Below, one piece after another: positions 18,839 to 28,500 of a stretch of 64,000 bases of DNA. Made by a program: the position numbers and the translations under genes. The DNA comes from Jiangella asiatica (lineage in GTDB: Bacteria > Actinomycetota > Actinomycetes > Jiangellales > Jiangellaceae), in the NCBI RefSeq assembly GCF_004349065.1, contig NZ_SMKZ01000020.1, positions 57,064 through 121,063 of the forward strand. Reading direction: 5' to 3'. Position 1 is the first letter of the stretch. Each line of letters starts with the position of its first letter. Below the pieces are notes generated by a model. That model saw only the letters and a list, made by a program, of their open reading frames with translations, made no database searches and was not told where the DNA came from.

Positions 18839-19824
18839 GATGCCCTCCCTGCCGGCTCGGTGGCCGGCGTCTCTTCTTCGGCGTGACGGCCGGTGAGCTT
18901 GACGAAGACGTCGTCGAGCGTGGGCCGGCGCAATGCGATGTCGTCGATGGCCACGCCGGCCTCGTCGAGGTCGCGGATCACCTGGATCAGACCCTTCGAG
19001 CCGGTATGGGTGGGAACGATGAGCTTGCGGGTGTGGTCGTCGCGCACACACTGCCCGCCACTGCCGAGGTTGAGCACCTGCTCGGCGGTGTCGAGCGCCT
19101 CGGCGTCACGGACCACGACCTCGATGCGCTCGCCACCGATCTGCGCCTTGAGCTGGTCGGCGGTCCCCTGGGCGATGATGTGGCCGTGGTCGATGACGAC
19201 GATGTTGTCGGCCAGTGCGTCGGCCTCCTCGAGGTACTGCGTGGTCAGCAGGATGGTCGCGCCGTCGGCGACCCGCTCGCGGATGACGTCCCACAGGTCG
19301 AGCCGGCTGCTCGGGTCGAGGCCGGTGGTGGGCTCGTCCAGGAAGAGGATCTTCGGGTGCACGATGAGGCTGCCGGCGAGGTCGAGCCGCCTGCGCATGC
19401 CACCGGAGTAGGTCTTGAGCGTCCGGTCGGCGGCCTCGGTGAGGTTGAACTGCTCGAGCAGCTCTTCGGCCCGCTGGGACGCCTGCTGCCGGGAGAGCTG
19501 GTAGAGCCGGCCGAACAGCCAGAGGTTTTCGCGACCGGTGAGGTTCTCGTCGACGGCCGCGTACTGGCCGGAGAGGCCGATCTTGGACCGGACGGCCTGC
19601 GGCTCCTTGACGACGTCGTGGCCGGCGACGATCGCGCGTCCGGCGTCGGGCGCCAGCAGGGTGGTGAGCATGCGGACGGTCGTGGTCTTGCCCGCGCCGT
19701 TCGGACCGAGCATGCCGACCACGGTGCCCTCGGGCACGACCAGGTCGACTCCCCCGACGGCCTTCACGGCCTTCTCCCCGGAGCCGAAGGTCTTGACCAG
19801 ACCCTCGGCGGTGATGGCGTTCAC
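18835..19824 (-). CDS. ABC transporter ATP-binding protein, DrrA-like
   Basis: A 329-residue ATPase with Walker A GPNGAGKTT, signature YSGGMRRRLDLA, Walker B ILFLDEPTTGLDP and a DrrA-type C-terminal extension ending LRRPTLDDVFVKLTGRHAEE. It energises the permease encoded downstream with a 4-nt overlap. GTG at 19824 is preferred (AGAGGAC 8 nt upstream); ATG at 19857 is possible. A minus-strand promoter-like TTGACT with AT-rich DNA lies near 19945-19965. The upstream DUF2089/DUF4097 pair may belong to the same response. Confidence 0.9.
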   Translation of the reverse strand: MNAITAEGLVKTFGSGEKAVKAVGGVDLVVPEGTVVGMLGPNGAGKTTTVRMLTTLLAPDAGRAIVAGHDVVKEPQAVRSKIGLSGQYAAVDENLTGRENLWLFGRLYQLSRQQASQRAEELLEQFNLTEAADRTLKTYSGGMRRRLDLAGSLIVHPKILFLDEPTTGLDPSSRLDLWDVIRERVADGATILLTTQYLEEADALADNIVVIDHGHIIAQGTADQLKAQIGGERIEVVVRDAEALDTAEQVLNLGSGGQCVRDDHTRKLIVPTHTGSKGLIQVIRDLDEAGVAIDDIALRRPTLDDVFVKLTGRHAEEETPATEPAGRAS

Positions 19825-19979
19825 GGTGGTGTCCTCTCGTGTGAGTGGTGTGGGCATGGTGACAGGTGCCTCCGACAGGGTCAGGTCGCGACACCGCACC
19901 GCTCGGACGAGCTACCGGCACGCGCCAGAATGCCCGCCAACGCTTATATAAGTCAATCCTGATTTTTAACTGTTCGCGC

Positions 19980-20390
19980 TCAGCTCAACAGTTCGGTCGC
20001 CTGGTCCAGATCGAGCTCACCCGCGGCCAGCCGCCGCAGAACCGCTTCGCGATCGACGGCGTCCGCCTGGCTCGCGCCTGCCTCCACCGTCTCCTCCAAT
20101 CCAAGCCGCGCCAGAAGCTCGGCGAACCGCTGCCGGGCCGTCGGGTAGCTGACGCCCAGCTCGCGGGCAAGCTCCTTCATATTGCCCCGGGAGACCAGGA
20201 ACGTGCTCAGAATTTTCTGGTCCTGCGCGTTGAGCGCGCAGTAGGGGCACGACGCGAAGCGTCCGGACAGCTCCGTGCCGCACGAGTCGCAGCCCAGCCT
20301 GGTGACGTGCAGTTTCACGCCGCAGACCGGGCAGTCGGCGGGTGCCTGGTGATGCAGTGCGTGGGCGTCGGGACGGAGGTCGGAACTCAT
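19980..20390 (-). CDS. DUF2089 zinc-ribbon/HTH protein
   Basis: A 136-residue DUF2089 protein. The N-terminal zinc ribbon uses CPVCG, CDSCG and CPYC. A sigma-like HTH follows (FLVSRGNMKELARELGVSYP...RQRFAELLARLG). The C-terminal tail RRLAAGELDLDQATELL is a short helical pair resembling the N-terminus of the upstream DUF4097 protein. It is probably a DNA-binding regulator of its own operon. The start overlaps the DUF4097 stop as ATGA. Confidence 0.85.
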   Translation of the reverse strand: MSSDLRPDAHALHHQAPADCPVCGVKLHVTRLGCDSCGTELSGRFASCPYCALNAQDQKILSTFLVSRGNMKELARELGVSYPTARQRFAELLARLGLEETVEAGASQADAVDREAVLRRLAAGELDLDQATELLS

Positions 20391-21250
20391 CGGCGGCCAC
20401 CCGCCGGCAGCGTGACCGTGACGTCGCCCATGACGACCTCGACGTCGATCTCGGCGGCGCCTGTGCCGAGGACGACGTCACGGTCGCGGTCGCGTCCGGT
20501 GCGCTCGGGCACCGTGCGCAGGCGGCCGAGCTGGACGTCGGAGCGCACCCGGACATCGGACCCGTCGAGCAGGGTGAGCTGCAACGAACCGGACTCGCAC
20601 CGCATCCGCGAGCGCCCGGCGAGCTGACGGGTCTCGACCTGTCCGGAGCCGGCCTGCACGAGCAGGTCGACCGGGCTCTCCAGGTCGTGGACTCGCAGCG
20701 ACCCGGCGGTCACGCGGACGTGGTCGACGGCCGGAACCCTGCTGACCTGCAGCGACCCGGCGATGACCTCCACGCCGACGGCGAGCTCGGGGTTCACCCG
20801 GACCCGCAGGTCGAGAAGCTGCCCGGGGTTCTGGAACCGGGCGGCGACGTCGCGCCAGCGGCCGCCCGCCAGCAGGACGAACGCACCCTCGGTGGGCACC
20901 AGCTCGGACTCACCGCTGATGTGGAGAGTGGTGCCGTCGCGCCGGACGGTGTGCTGGCCGTCGACGGCGACGGTGGCGACGCTGGGGTCCCCAGTGACGA
21001 CAACGCGCCGCGAGGTGGCCTGGACCTGGATGCGATCGATCTTCGGCGCGGCCACCGCCCTGCCCCCGCCGACGCGGCTGCCCGCGCCAGGCTCCGCGCT
21101 TCCGGCGGCCGTGCCGTCGTCGGCGGTGTCGTCGGCAGGCGCATTCCCCGACGTGTCGTCGACCTGGTCGAGCAGGACGGCCGCCTGGGTCGGATCGAGC
21201 CGGCCGTCGGCCACCTGCTGGAGGATCTCACGCACGCTGAGGGTGTTCAT
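20387..21250 (-). CDS. DUF4097 beta-repeat protein
   Basis: A 287-residue protein. An N-terminal helical motif (VREILQQVADGRLDPTQAAVLL) and acidic linker precede a long right-handed beta-repeat domain of the DUF4097/YvlB type, with repeated VxVxAGSLxV units (VIAGSLQVSRVPAVDHVRV, VTAGSLRVHDLESPVDLLVQ). Relatives such as LiaX/YvlB take part in envelope-stress sensing in Firmicutes; here the role is inferred only. It is coupled to the DUF2089 gene. There is no signal peptide. Confidence 0.82.
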   Translation of the reverse strand: MNTLSVREILQQVADGRLDPTQAAVLLDQVDDTSGNAPADDTADDGTAAGSAEPGAGSRVGGGRAVAAPKIDRIQVQATSRRVVVTGDPSVATVAVDGQHTVRRDGTTLHISGESELVPTEGAFVLLAGGRWRDVAARFQNPGQLLDLRVRVNPELAVGVEVIAGSLQVSRVPAVDHVRVTAGSLRVHDLESPVDLLVQAGSGQVETRQLAGRSRMRCESGSLQLTLLDGSDVRVRSDVQLGRLRTVPERTGRDRDRDVVLGTGAAEIDVEVVMGDVTVTLPAGGRR

Positions 21251-21257
21251 GCATCAC

Positions 21258-21287
21258 ATAGTGGAACTCGAACTATCAAATCGTCAA
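21258..21287 (-). promoter_or_regulatory. Sigma70-like promoter of DUF4097 operon
   Basis: Minus-strand TTGACG (21282-21287) and CACTAT (21258-21263) are separated by 18 bp, 8 nt before the start codon, so the transcript would be nearly leaderless. The remainder of 21288-21664 holds a 7-bp GATCGCC/GGCGATC hairpin, no gene, and a family B repeat. Confidence 0.45.
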
Positions 21288-21585
21288 GTCCGATTGCCAG
21301 ATTGGAAGGTCGACGCTCTGAACGGGAGACTCTCCGAACCGCGGGTTCGGACATCGCGAGGAAACCGCGTGAGGGTTCGTTCGCGCCGTGTTTCGAGCCT
21401 GCCCGGCCGGGCTGGGGCAACCGTGTGAGATCACTGTGAGCACCGTATGAGGGTGCGATCGCCCTGATCACGGCGATCTCACCGCGTCGATGCAGCGACC
21501 TCACATCGTCGCCTCGAACGGTCGGCGATTGATCGAGCGGGACGCTTCCACACCCATCACCATGCGTGCCCGACCCTCATGAGGC

Positions 21586-21634
21586 TTGCAAGCATGGTGC
21601 GACACGAGATTTCGTGCTGAACGTGATCATTTCG
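21586..21634. repeat. Family B intergenic repeat, copy 1
   Basis: A 49-bp element identical at 45 of 49 positions to 56637-56685. It contains the palindrome-like CACGAGATTTCGTG and ends ACGTGATCATTTCG. It lies 30 bp past the ilvA stop and may act as its terminator. A partner arm CACCATGC at 21559-21566 could pair with GCATGGTG inside it. Confidence 0.7.
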
Positions 21635-21664
21635 GGGGTCCGGTCCCGCGTCCGCGGGTCGGGA

Positions 21665-22879
21665 TCAGCGCTCTGAAATGGCCACCGCGTAGCCCGACTC
21701 GCGCAGCTTGGCCAGCACCCGGTCGCAGTGGTCGGGTCCCCTGGTCTCCAGCTGCAACGCGATCTCGACCTCCTCGATCGACAGGCTCGCGCCGGTGCGC
21801 TCGTGCACCACGTCCAGGACGTTGGCGTTGACGGAGGCCAGCTCGGCCAGTAGCCGGGCCAGCCCGCCAGGGGCGTCGGGCACCCGCACCCGCAGCGACA
21901 GATAGCGCCCGGCGGACGCCATGCCGTGGCGGATCACCCGCAGCAGCAACAGCGGGTCGATGTTGCCGCCGGACAGCACGGCGACCACCGGCGGATCGTA
22001 GGACGCTGGATCGTCCAGCAGCGCGGCCACGGCGGCGCCGCCAGCCGGCTCGACCACGAGCTTGGCCCGCTCCAGCAGCAGCACCAGCGCCCGCGACAGC
22101 GACTCCTCGGACACGGTCACGACGGAGTCGACGTACTCCTGGATCATCCCGAACGGCACGTCGCCAGGGCAGCCGACCGCGATGCCGTCGGCCATGGTGG
22201 TCATCCGCTCCAGGGCCAGCGGCTGGCCCGCCTTGAGCGACTCCGGGTACGCCGCGGCACCCTCTGCCTGCACGCCGACCACTCGAACGCCTTGCTTGAG
22301 GTGGTGCGCCGCCAACGCGATGCCCGCCGTCAGCCCGCCGCCTCCGGTGCCCACCACGATGGTGCGCACGTCTGGGCACTGCTCGAGGATCTCCATGCCG
22401 ACGGTGGCCTGGCCGGCCACGACGTCCGGGTGGTCGAAGGGGTGGATGAGGACGGCGCCGGTCTCGGCCGCGAAGGCACGGGCGGCCAGCAGTGCGTCGT
22501 CGATGCTGGCGCCGGCGAAGCGGACGTCGGCACCGTACGCGCGGGTCGCCTTCTCCTTGACGATGGCCGCACCCTCGGGCATGAAGACCGTCGCCTTGGT
22601 GTCGAGCATGCTGGCCGCGAGCGCGACGCCCTGGGCGTGGTTGCCGGCGCTGGCCGCGACGACACCGGCGGCCCGCTCCTGGTCGGAGAGCCGGGCGATG
22701 CGCACGTACGCGCCCCTGATCTTGAACGAGCCGGCACGCTGGAGGTTCTCGCACTTCAGGTGCACCGGGCCGCCGACCCGTCCGGCCAGCCAGCGGGAGT
22801 CCTCCAGCGGGGTGGGCCGCACGACGTCGCGCAACAGCTCGCGCGCGGCTTCGACGTCTGCCATCGAGACGGTACTCAT
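21665..22879 (-). CDS. ilvA: Threonine ammonia-lyase
   Basis: A 404-residue PLP enzyme converting threonine to 2-oxobutyrate and ammonia. The PLP lysine is in RAGSFKIRGAY, the phosphate loop is GTGGGGLTAG, and SAGNHAQGVALAA binds substrate. A single C-terminal ACT-like domain (about residues 325-404, starting SLRVRVPDAPGGLARLLAEL) marks the shorter form typical of actinobacteria and catabolic enzymes. 2-Oxobutyrate feeds isoleucine synthesis. ATG at 22879. The greA/ilvA/mca neighbourhood is conserved in Streptomyces (from memory). Confidence 0.93.
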   Translation of the reverse strand: MSTVSMADVEAARELLRDVVRPTPLEDSRWLAGRVGGPVHLKCENLQRAGSFKIRGAYVRIARLSDQERAAGVVAASAGNHAQGVALAASMLDTKATVFMPEGAAIVKEKATRAYGADVRFAGASIDDALLAARAFAAETGAVLIHPFDHPDVVAGQATVGMEILEQCPDVRTIVVGTGGGGLTAGIALAAHHLKQGVRVVGVQAEGAAAYPESLKAGQPLALERMTTMADGIAVGCPGDVPFGMIQEYVDSVVTVSEESLSRALVLLLERAKLVVEPAGGAAVAALLDDPASYDPPVVAVLSGGNIDPLLLLRVIRHGMASAGRYLSLRVRVPDAPGGLARLLAELASVNANVLDVVHERTGASLSIEEVEIALQLETRGPDHCDRVLAKLRESGYAVAISER

Positions 22880-22946
22880 GCCCGAATCCTGTCACTCCTG
22901 GTGCCTGACCGGTTGCCGGCCGCACCGTCCTCATAGAGTTGCCAGG

Positions 22947-23930
22947 GTGAAGCTTGCCTGGTTGTGCAGTCATGAGTCTTATCAGCCCGAGGCGCTGGTC
23001 CAGCACGCCGTCCTCGCCGAGCAGTCCGGCTTCGACGTCGTCACCGGCGCCGACCACTTTCACCCCTGGGTCGACGATGCCTCCGCGGCCAGCTTCGTCT
23101 GGACGTGGTTCGGCGCCGTCGCCCAGGCCACGACACGGGTCCAGTTGGCCCCCAGCGTCACCACCCCGCTGTTCCGCTACCACCCCGGCCTGATCGCGCA
23201 GGCCGCCGCCACCGTCGACCGGCTGTCGAACGGCAGGTTCATCCTCGGTGTCGGCACCGGCGAGGCCATCAACGAGGCACCGCTGGGCTACGAGTTCCCC
23301 GGCTACACCGAGCGCATCGCCCGGATGCGCGAGGCGCTGGTCATCATGCACGGGCTACTGGCCGGCGAGAAGCTCGACCTCCAGGGCGAGTACTACACCG
23401 CCCGCACCGCCAAGCTCTACAGCCCGCCGATCGGGCGGGTGCCGGTGTGGATGGCCGCCGGCGGCCCGAAGTCGGCGACGTTTGCCGGCGAGAACTGCGA
23501 AGGCCTCATCACCAGCGTCAAGGACCCTGACGAGACCGTCGCCAAGGTCATCTCGCCGTACCGCGAAGCCGCGGCCGCTCGCGGCGCCGACACCACGGTC
23601 ATGGCGACCCGCTGGGTCGTGCTGGCCGGCGACGACGACGAGGCCTGGGAGGCGCTGGCGGCGATGCGGGGCCTGCGGGCGCCCGGACGGCTCGAGGTGG
23701 CCGATCCCGCCGTGCTGCGCGAGCGCGCGGACGCCATGGACCGGCAGGAGATCCTGAGCAAGTACACGATCGTGCGCGACCTGGAGCAGCTGGCTGAGGC
23801 GTACCGGCCGCTGGTGCGTGACGTCGGCGCCGACTACGTCGCGATCCAGGTGGCCAGCACCGACCCCGTCACGACCATCCAGAAGGTCGGAGCCGAGGTT
23901 CTGCCGGCCCTGCGCGACTGGGCCGCCTGA
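22947..23930 (+). CDS. F420-dependent LLM-class oxidoreductase
   Basis: A 327-residue luciferase-like TIM-barrel protein of the G6PDH/TIGR03557 group of F420-dependent enzymes. The N-terminal GADHFHPW segment, APSVTTPLFRYHPGLIAQAA and the cofactor loop NGRFILGVGTGEAINE are all present. The substrate is not predictable; relatives oxidise glucose-6-phosphate or reduce diverse compounds. The GTG at 22947 follows a -10-like CATAGAGT at about 12 nt, so it may be leaderless. It is divergent from ilvA and convergent with the ROK gene. Confidence 0.85.
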   Translation: MKLAWLCSHESYQPEALVQHAVLAEQSGFDVVTGADHFHPWVDDASAASFVWTWFGAVAQATTRVQLAPSVTTPLFRYHPGLIAQAAATVDRLSNGRFILGVGTGEAINEAPLGYEFPGYTERIARMREALVIMHGLLAGEKLDLQGEYYTARTAKLYSPPIGRVPVWMAAGGPKSATFAGENCEGLITSVKDPDETVAKVISPYREAAAARGADTTVMATRWVVLAGDDDEAWEALAAMRGLRAPGRLEVADPAVLRERADAMDRQEILSKYTIVRDLEQLAEAYRPLVRDVGADYVAIQVASTDPVTTIQKVGAEVLPALRDWAA

Positions 23931-23933
23931 CGA

Positions 23934-23964
23934 TCCCTCTCGGTCGCTGAGCGTCCGCGAGGGA
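23934..23964. terminator. Hairpin between convergent genes
   Basis: TCCCTCTCGG (23934-23943) pairs with CCGCGAGGGA (23955-23964), nine of ten positions, 3 nt past the LLM stop. It is followed immediately by a family A core that contains the ROK stop codon. Confidence 0.5.
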
Positions 23965-23970
23965 ACATGA

Positions 23971-25170
23971 TCATGGGGTGGGGACGGTGTAGACGTCCAA
24001 GAGCCGTCGCTCGGCGTCGGCGAGGGCGAGCCGCACGGCGCCCAGCGCGACCGCGTCGTCACCGAGGCGGGACAGCTCCAGCCGCGGCACCACCAGCGCG
24101 CGCCGGGTGAGATGCCGGCGGATGCCGTCCAAGATCGCATCGCCGGCCAGCGCGACGCCGCCGCCGATGATGACCAGCTCGGGGTCGATCGCCGACACGA
24201 AGGAGGCGAGGCCTCGCGCCAGCCGTGCGCACGCCTCGTCGACCACCCGGCGTGCCCGCGGGTCGCCGTCGGCCGCCGCCGTGAGGACGGCGGCGGCATC
24301 AGGGCTCTCGTCGTCGCCGAGGCTGCGCGCCCGGCGCAGCATCCAGGCGGTCCCGACCGCGGACTCCAGCGGGCCGAGCCCGTCGGCCTGCACGCCCTGC
24401 GGTTCCTCCTCGAGCTCGACGAAGCCGATCTCACCGGCCGCCCCGTGGGCGCCACGGTGCAGCTGCCCCTGCACCAGCACGGCCGCACCCACCCGGGCGC
24501 CCCACTGCACGAGGATCAGGTTGTCGGCATCACCGCCGGCACCGTTCCACCGCTCGGCCATGACGGCGAGGTTGACGTCGTTCTCCACGTGCACGGGACA
24601 CTCGACACTGCGTCGGAGCAGGCTGCCCAGCTCGAGCGAGCTCCATCCCGGTACCGACGGTGCCTGCACGACGGCACCACGCCGCTCGTCCACGATTCCC
24701 GGCGTACCGAGGCCCACCGCCGCGAGCGCGGAAGACGGGACCGGCACGGCATCCAGCACCTCTCTCATGGTCGCTTGGACATGGTCGAGCAGTCCGGCCT
24801 GCGTGCTCGCCTCGGTGACGTCACGGCGCACGCGGGAGACGACGGTCCCGCTGAGGTCGGCGACCGCGCAGTAGATCTTGTGCGGCCCGACGTCGATCCC
24901 GAGCACGTACCGGGCGTCGGCGCGGAACCGCAGCACCCGCGCCGGCCGCCCCATGCGGGGCAGGTCGATGTCGGGTGCCTCGGTCTCCTCGACCCACCCG
25001 TCGGCCATCAGCGTCGAAACCGCCGCGCTGACCGTCGGACGCGACAAACCGGTCGCTCGCACGAGCTCCGTCACGCGCGCCGTCCCCGCGTCACGGATCG
25101 CGTCGAGCACCGCCGCGCAGTTCATGAGCCGCAGTACCTGCGGCCCACTGCCATGTCCGGATTGTGCCAC
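23971..25170 (-). CDS. ROK-family transcriptional repressor
   Basis: A 399-residue NagC/XylR-type regulator: an N-terminal winged helix (TELVRATGLSRPTVSAAVST) and a sugar-kinase-like ROK domain (LGIDVGPHKIYCAVADLSG, VENDVNLAVMAERWNGAG, IIGGGVALAG). In the usual zinc-site segment the protein reads RGAHGAAGEIGFVELEEEPQG without the CxCGxxGC cysteines, so the metal site appears lost. It is divergent from the sugar island and is the obvious candidate repressor of it. GTG start at 25170. Confidence 0.88.
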   Translation of the reverse strand: MAQSGHGSGPQVLRLMNCAAVLDAIRDAGTARVTELVRATGLSRPTVSAAVSTLMADGWVEETEAPDIDLPRMGRPARVLRFRADARYVLGIDVGPHKIYCAVADLSGTVVSRVRRDVTEASTQAGLLDHVQATMREVLDAVPVPSSALAAVGLGTPGIVDERRGAVVQAPSVPGWSSLELGSLLRRSVECPVHVENDVNLAVMAERWNGAGGDADNLILVQWGARVGAAVLVQGQLHRGAHGAAGEIGFVELEEEPQGVQADGLGPLESAVGTAWMLRRARSLGDDESPDAAAVLTAAADGDPRARRVVDEACARLARGLASFVSAIDPELVIIGGGVALAGDAILDGIRRHLTRRALVVPRLELSRLGDDAVALGAVRLALADAERRLLDVYTVPTP

Positions 25171-25180
25171 TGTTAACCCC

Positions 25181-25252
25181 TTGACATCCGACGTCTGGTG
25201 CCAACATAGTGATCTTCCAGCAACATAGTGAAGGAAGTTTCTTTACTAAGTC
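25181..25252 (+). promoter_or_regulatory. Promoter and operators of sugar island
   Basis: A consensus -35 TTGACA (25181-25186) and -10 CATAGT (25205-25210) are 18 bp apart on the plus strand. CAACATAGTGA overlaps the -10 (25202-25212) and recurs at 25221-25231. AGTTTCTTTACTAAGTC follows (25236-25252). Repressor binding at these repeats would block the promoter; the ROK protein is the likely binder (inferred). Confidence 0.6.
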
Positions 25253-25302
25253 TAGGTGGTGCTCTTCGTAGCCGTCAGCGGCCGACAACCCTGGGAGAGA
25301 CC

Positions 25303-25542
25303 ATGTCTGGTCAGCGATCCGTGTGCTTGCCGTTACTCCTGACGATGTCGATGTCGGCGCTGGGAGCGCACTCCTTCCGCCGCGGCTACAGCACCGGCCG
25401 ATCCTCGGGCTCACTCCGCGGCCCGAGGGCCCAGGCACCCCGACATAACGAACCTGATCTCGGCGCAACTCGACATATGCAGGCAGCTTCTCTACTAAGT
25501 CCCCGCAGCGACAGTACGTCGGCACGGTGGTCATCGAGGTAG
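25303..25542 (+). pseudogene. Degenerate duplicate of signal-peptide start
   Basis: A 79-residue frame starting ATG-TCT with CTGGGAGAGACC before it. Its first codons (CAGCGATCCGTGTGCTTGCCG) resemble the true start of the next gene (AAGCGATCCGCATCGTTGCTG), and a TTCTYTACTAAGTC box precedes both starts. After about 20 residues the product becomes Arg/Ser-rich with no domain. It looks like a decayed tandem duplicate of the promoter plus signal-peptide region; alternatively it is a short leader ORF. Confidence 0.45.
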
Positions 25543-25566
25543 GACCGGCACCCCCCGGAGGAAGCC

Positions 25567-28500
25567 ATGTTGCGTAAGCGATCCGCATCGTTGCTGTTGT
25601 TCCTAGCCCTGCTGTTGTCAATCATCGTCAGTCCGCCGGCCACCGCTCAGACGGTCGAAGCTCCGGAGGACTCCGGCGGCACCTTCGCCGAACTGTCCGC
25701 GGACGACCAGTTCGAGAAGGTCCTGCTGACTCCCGATGTCCCGCAGCCCATGTCGATGGACATCGCGGACGACGGCCGGGTGTACATGACCAGCCGTGAC
25801 GGCGTGATCAGGGTTTATCACCCCGATACCGGCCAACTGACCGTCGCGGCTGAGCTGGACGTCTTCGACGACCACCCCTTGCCGCAGAATCCTGACTTCG
25901 AAGGGTCGAAGAACCAGGAGGGCGGACTCCTGGGACTGGCGTTGGATCCGGCATTCGAGACGAACGGCTGGGTGTACGTCTACTACACGAGCCGCGACGA
26001 GAACAGCCATTTCCTGTCCCGGTTCGTCGTCGTGGACGACGTGCTCGACGTGGCGTCGGAAATCGTCATGCTGAAGGTGCCGTACAACAAGACGCACTGC
26101 TGCCACGTGGCCGGAGACGTCGATTTCGACTCCGCGGGCAACCTGTACCTGAGCACCGGTGACGAGTCGCCGCCGGACCTGAACGAGCAGTACTCGCCAC
26201 TCGACAGCCGCCCGACCCACTGGTACAACGACGACCGCCGGACCTCCGGCAACACGAACGACCTGCGCGGAAAGGTCCTGCGGATCACGCCGCAGTCCGA
26301 CGGCACCTACACGATCCCGGAAGGGAACCTGTTCACGGGCGAGGAAGAGGGCGGCGGCAAGACGCGGCCGGAGATCTACGCGATGGGGTTCCGCAACCCG
26401 TTCCGGATCTCGCTCGACCCCGCGACCGATCGGCTGCACATCGGCAACTACGGCCCCGACCGGCTCGGCGAGTGGACCGAGCGTGGGCCGTGGGGCTTCG
26501 ATCAGTACATGGTGACGTCGGAGCCGGCCAACTTCGGGTATCCGTTCTGCATCGGGAACAACTATCCCTACCGCCCGTGGGACTACGCGACGAACGAGCC
26601 GCTGGGCGACTTCTATGACTGTGCGAACGGCCCGATCAACGACTCGCCGAACAACACCGGGCTCGAGCAGACGCCGCCCGTGAAGCCGGCGACGATCTAT
26701 TACCCGCGGAGCTGGGCGGGCTGGCCCGAGAGCTGGGTCGGTTGGCCGGCCCAGGAGATCAACCCGATCCCGGAGCCCTTCCTGAACATGGGTTCCGGCG
26801 CCGGTGGGCCGATGTCAGGGCCGGTGTACCGCTACGACGAGAGCCTCGAGTCCGAGACCAAGTTCCCCGAGCACTACGACGGACGCTGGTTCCTTCTCGA
26901 CTACCACCGCGGCCACGTGAAGACGGTCGAGCTCGACGAGAACGAGACGGTCACCGCGATCGACGACTTCATGCCCGGGCAGACCTGGTCGGGTCTCATG
27001 GACGGGGAGTTCGGCCCGGACGGCTCGTTGTACGTGCTCGAGGGAGGTTCCTTCGGGAGCAGCCCGAACGCGGGGCTCTACCGGGTCGACTACGTGAGCG
27101 ACGACGATCCCCCGCTCGGTGAGTGCGTGACTGACGAGTTCGCCGGGACCGAGCTCGATCGTGAGATGTGGTCGTCGATCGTCCGGGAGAACCCTGATGG
27201 TTATCGGCAGGTCGACGGCGCGCTCGAGATCGACATGCTGCAGGGAGACATGATCAGTAACCATCTGAGCGGCAACATCAACACCGACGCGCAGAACCTG
27301 ATCATGACTCCGGTTCCCGATGAGCCATGGGTGGCCGAGGTGACCGTCGATCTGCCGGCGGAGTCGGTCAGTCATGACCAAGCCGGGTTCATCATCTACG
27401 AGGACGACCAGAACTTCACCAAGGCGGCGTTCTTCCCGCCGTACGTCGGCCAGGCCGATGGACGGATGGAGTACCTGTACCACGAGAACGGCGAGATCCG
27501 GTATCAGGGCGGTATCGACAACGCCACCATCACGAACGCGCCGCTGACGCTCCATCTCCGGCTGACCAGTGACGGCGACAACGTGCGGTTCGCGTACTCA
27601 CGCGACGGTGAGACGTGGGTCAACGTCGGGCGACCGGCCCCGATCTCGCAGTACGAAGCGCCCCAGTTCGGCTTCATCGCGGCACATGGTCCGAATGCGA
27701 TCCAGACTCCGCTGACCGCGACGTTCTCCGACTTCTCGCTGTGCGTTCCGGAGGAGCCGGCGTGCGCCGCCCCGACCGTCGACGACGGGTACCGGCCGTT
27801 GTGGGACGGGTCCACGCTGACCGGCTGGAACCAGGCCGGCCCAGGTGGGTTCGCCATCGTCCCGGACGCGGACCGTGCGGGTTCGTGCGCCCTCGAGTCG
27901 GTCGGAGACCCAGCCGGGCTGGGGATGCTGTGGCACGAAGAGGAGTTCGAGTCCTACCGGCTGCACGTCGACTTCAAGGCCGTGGCCGAGGAGGACAACT
28001 CCGGCGTGTTCATCGGGTTCCCCGATCCTGGCGACGACCCGTGGGTCGCGGTGCGCCAGGGCTACGAGATCCAGATCGACGACACCGGCGGCTCCCCTGG
28101 TGCCGCGGACAGCTCGAAGACCGGGTCGATCTACACCTTCCAGGCACCGACGTCGTTCCCGACCGTCGCCGGTCAGTGGAACGAGATGGAGATCGAGGTC
28201 GACGACCCGATGATCCGGGTGTGGATCAACGATGTGCTGGTCAACGAGTACCACAACCCCGAAGGCTCCGGACGTGACCTGGCCTCCGGGTTCGTCGGAA
28301 TCCAGAACAACCGCGTGTCGGACAACGTGTTCTTCCGCGACATCTGGATCCAGGAGCTCGGCGGGGACCAGTGCCCCGAGCCGGAGACACCTCCGGCGGG
28401 CTTCGTGCCGTTGTTCGACGGCGAGACGCTGAACGGTTGGACTCAGGCCGGTCCCGGCGGCTTCGAGATCGACGAGTGCGGGCTGCTCCAGCCGCACGGC

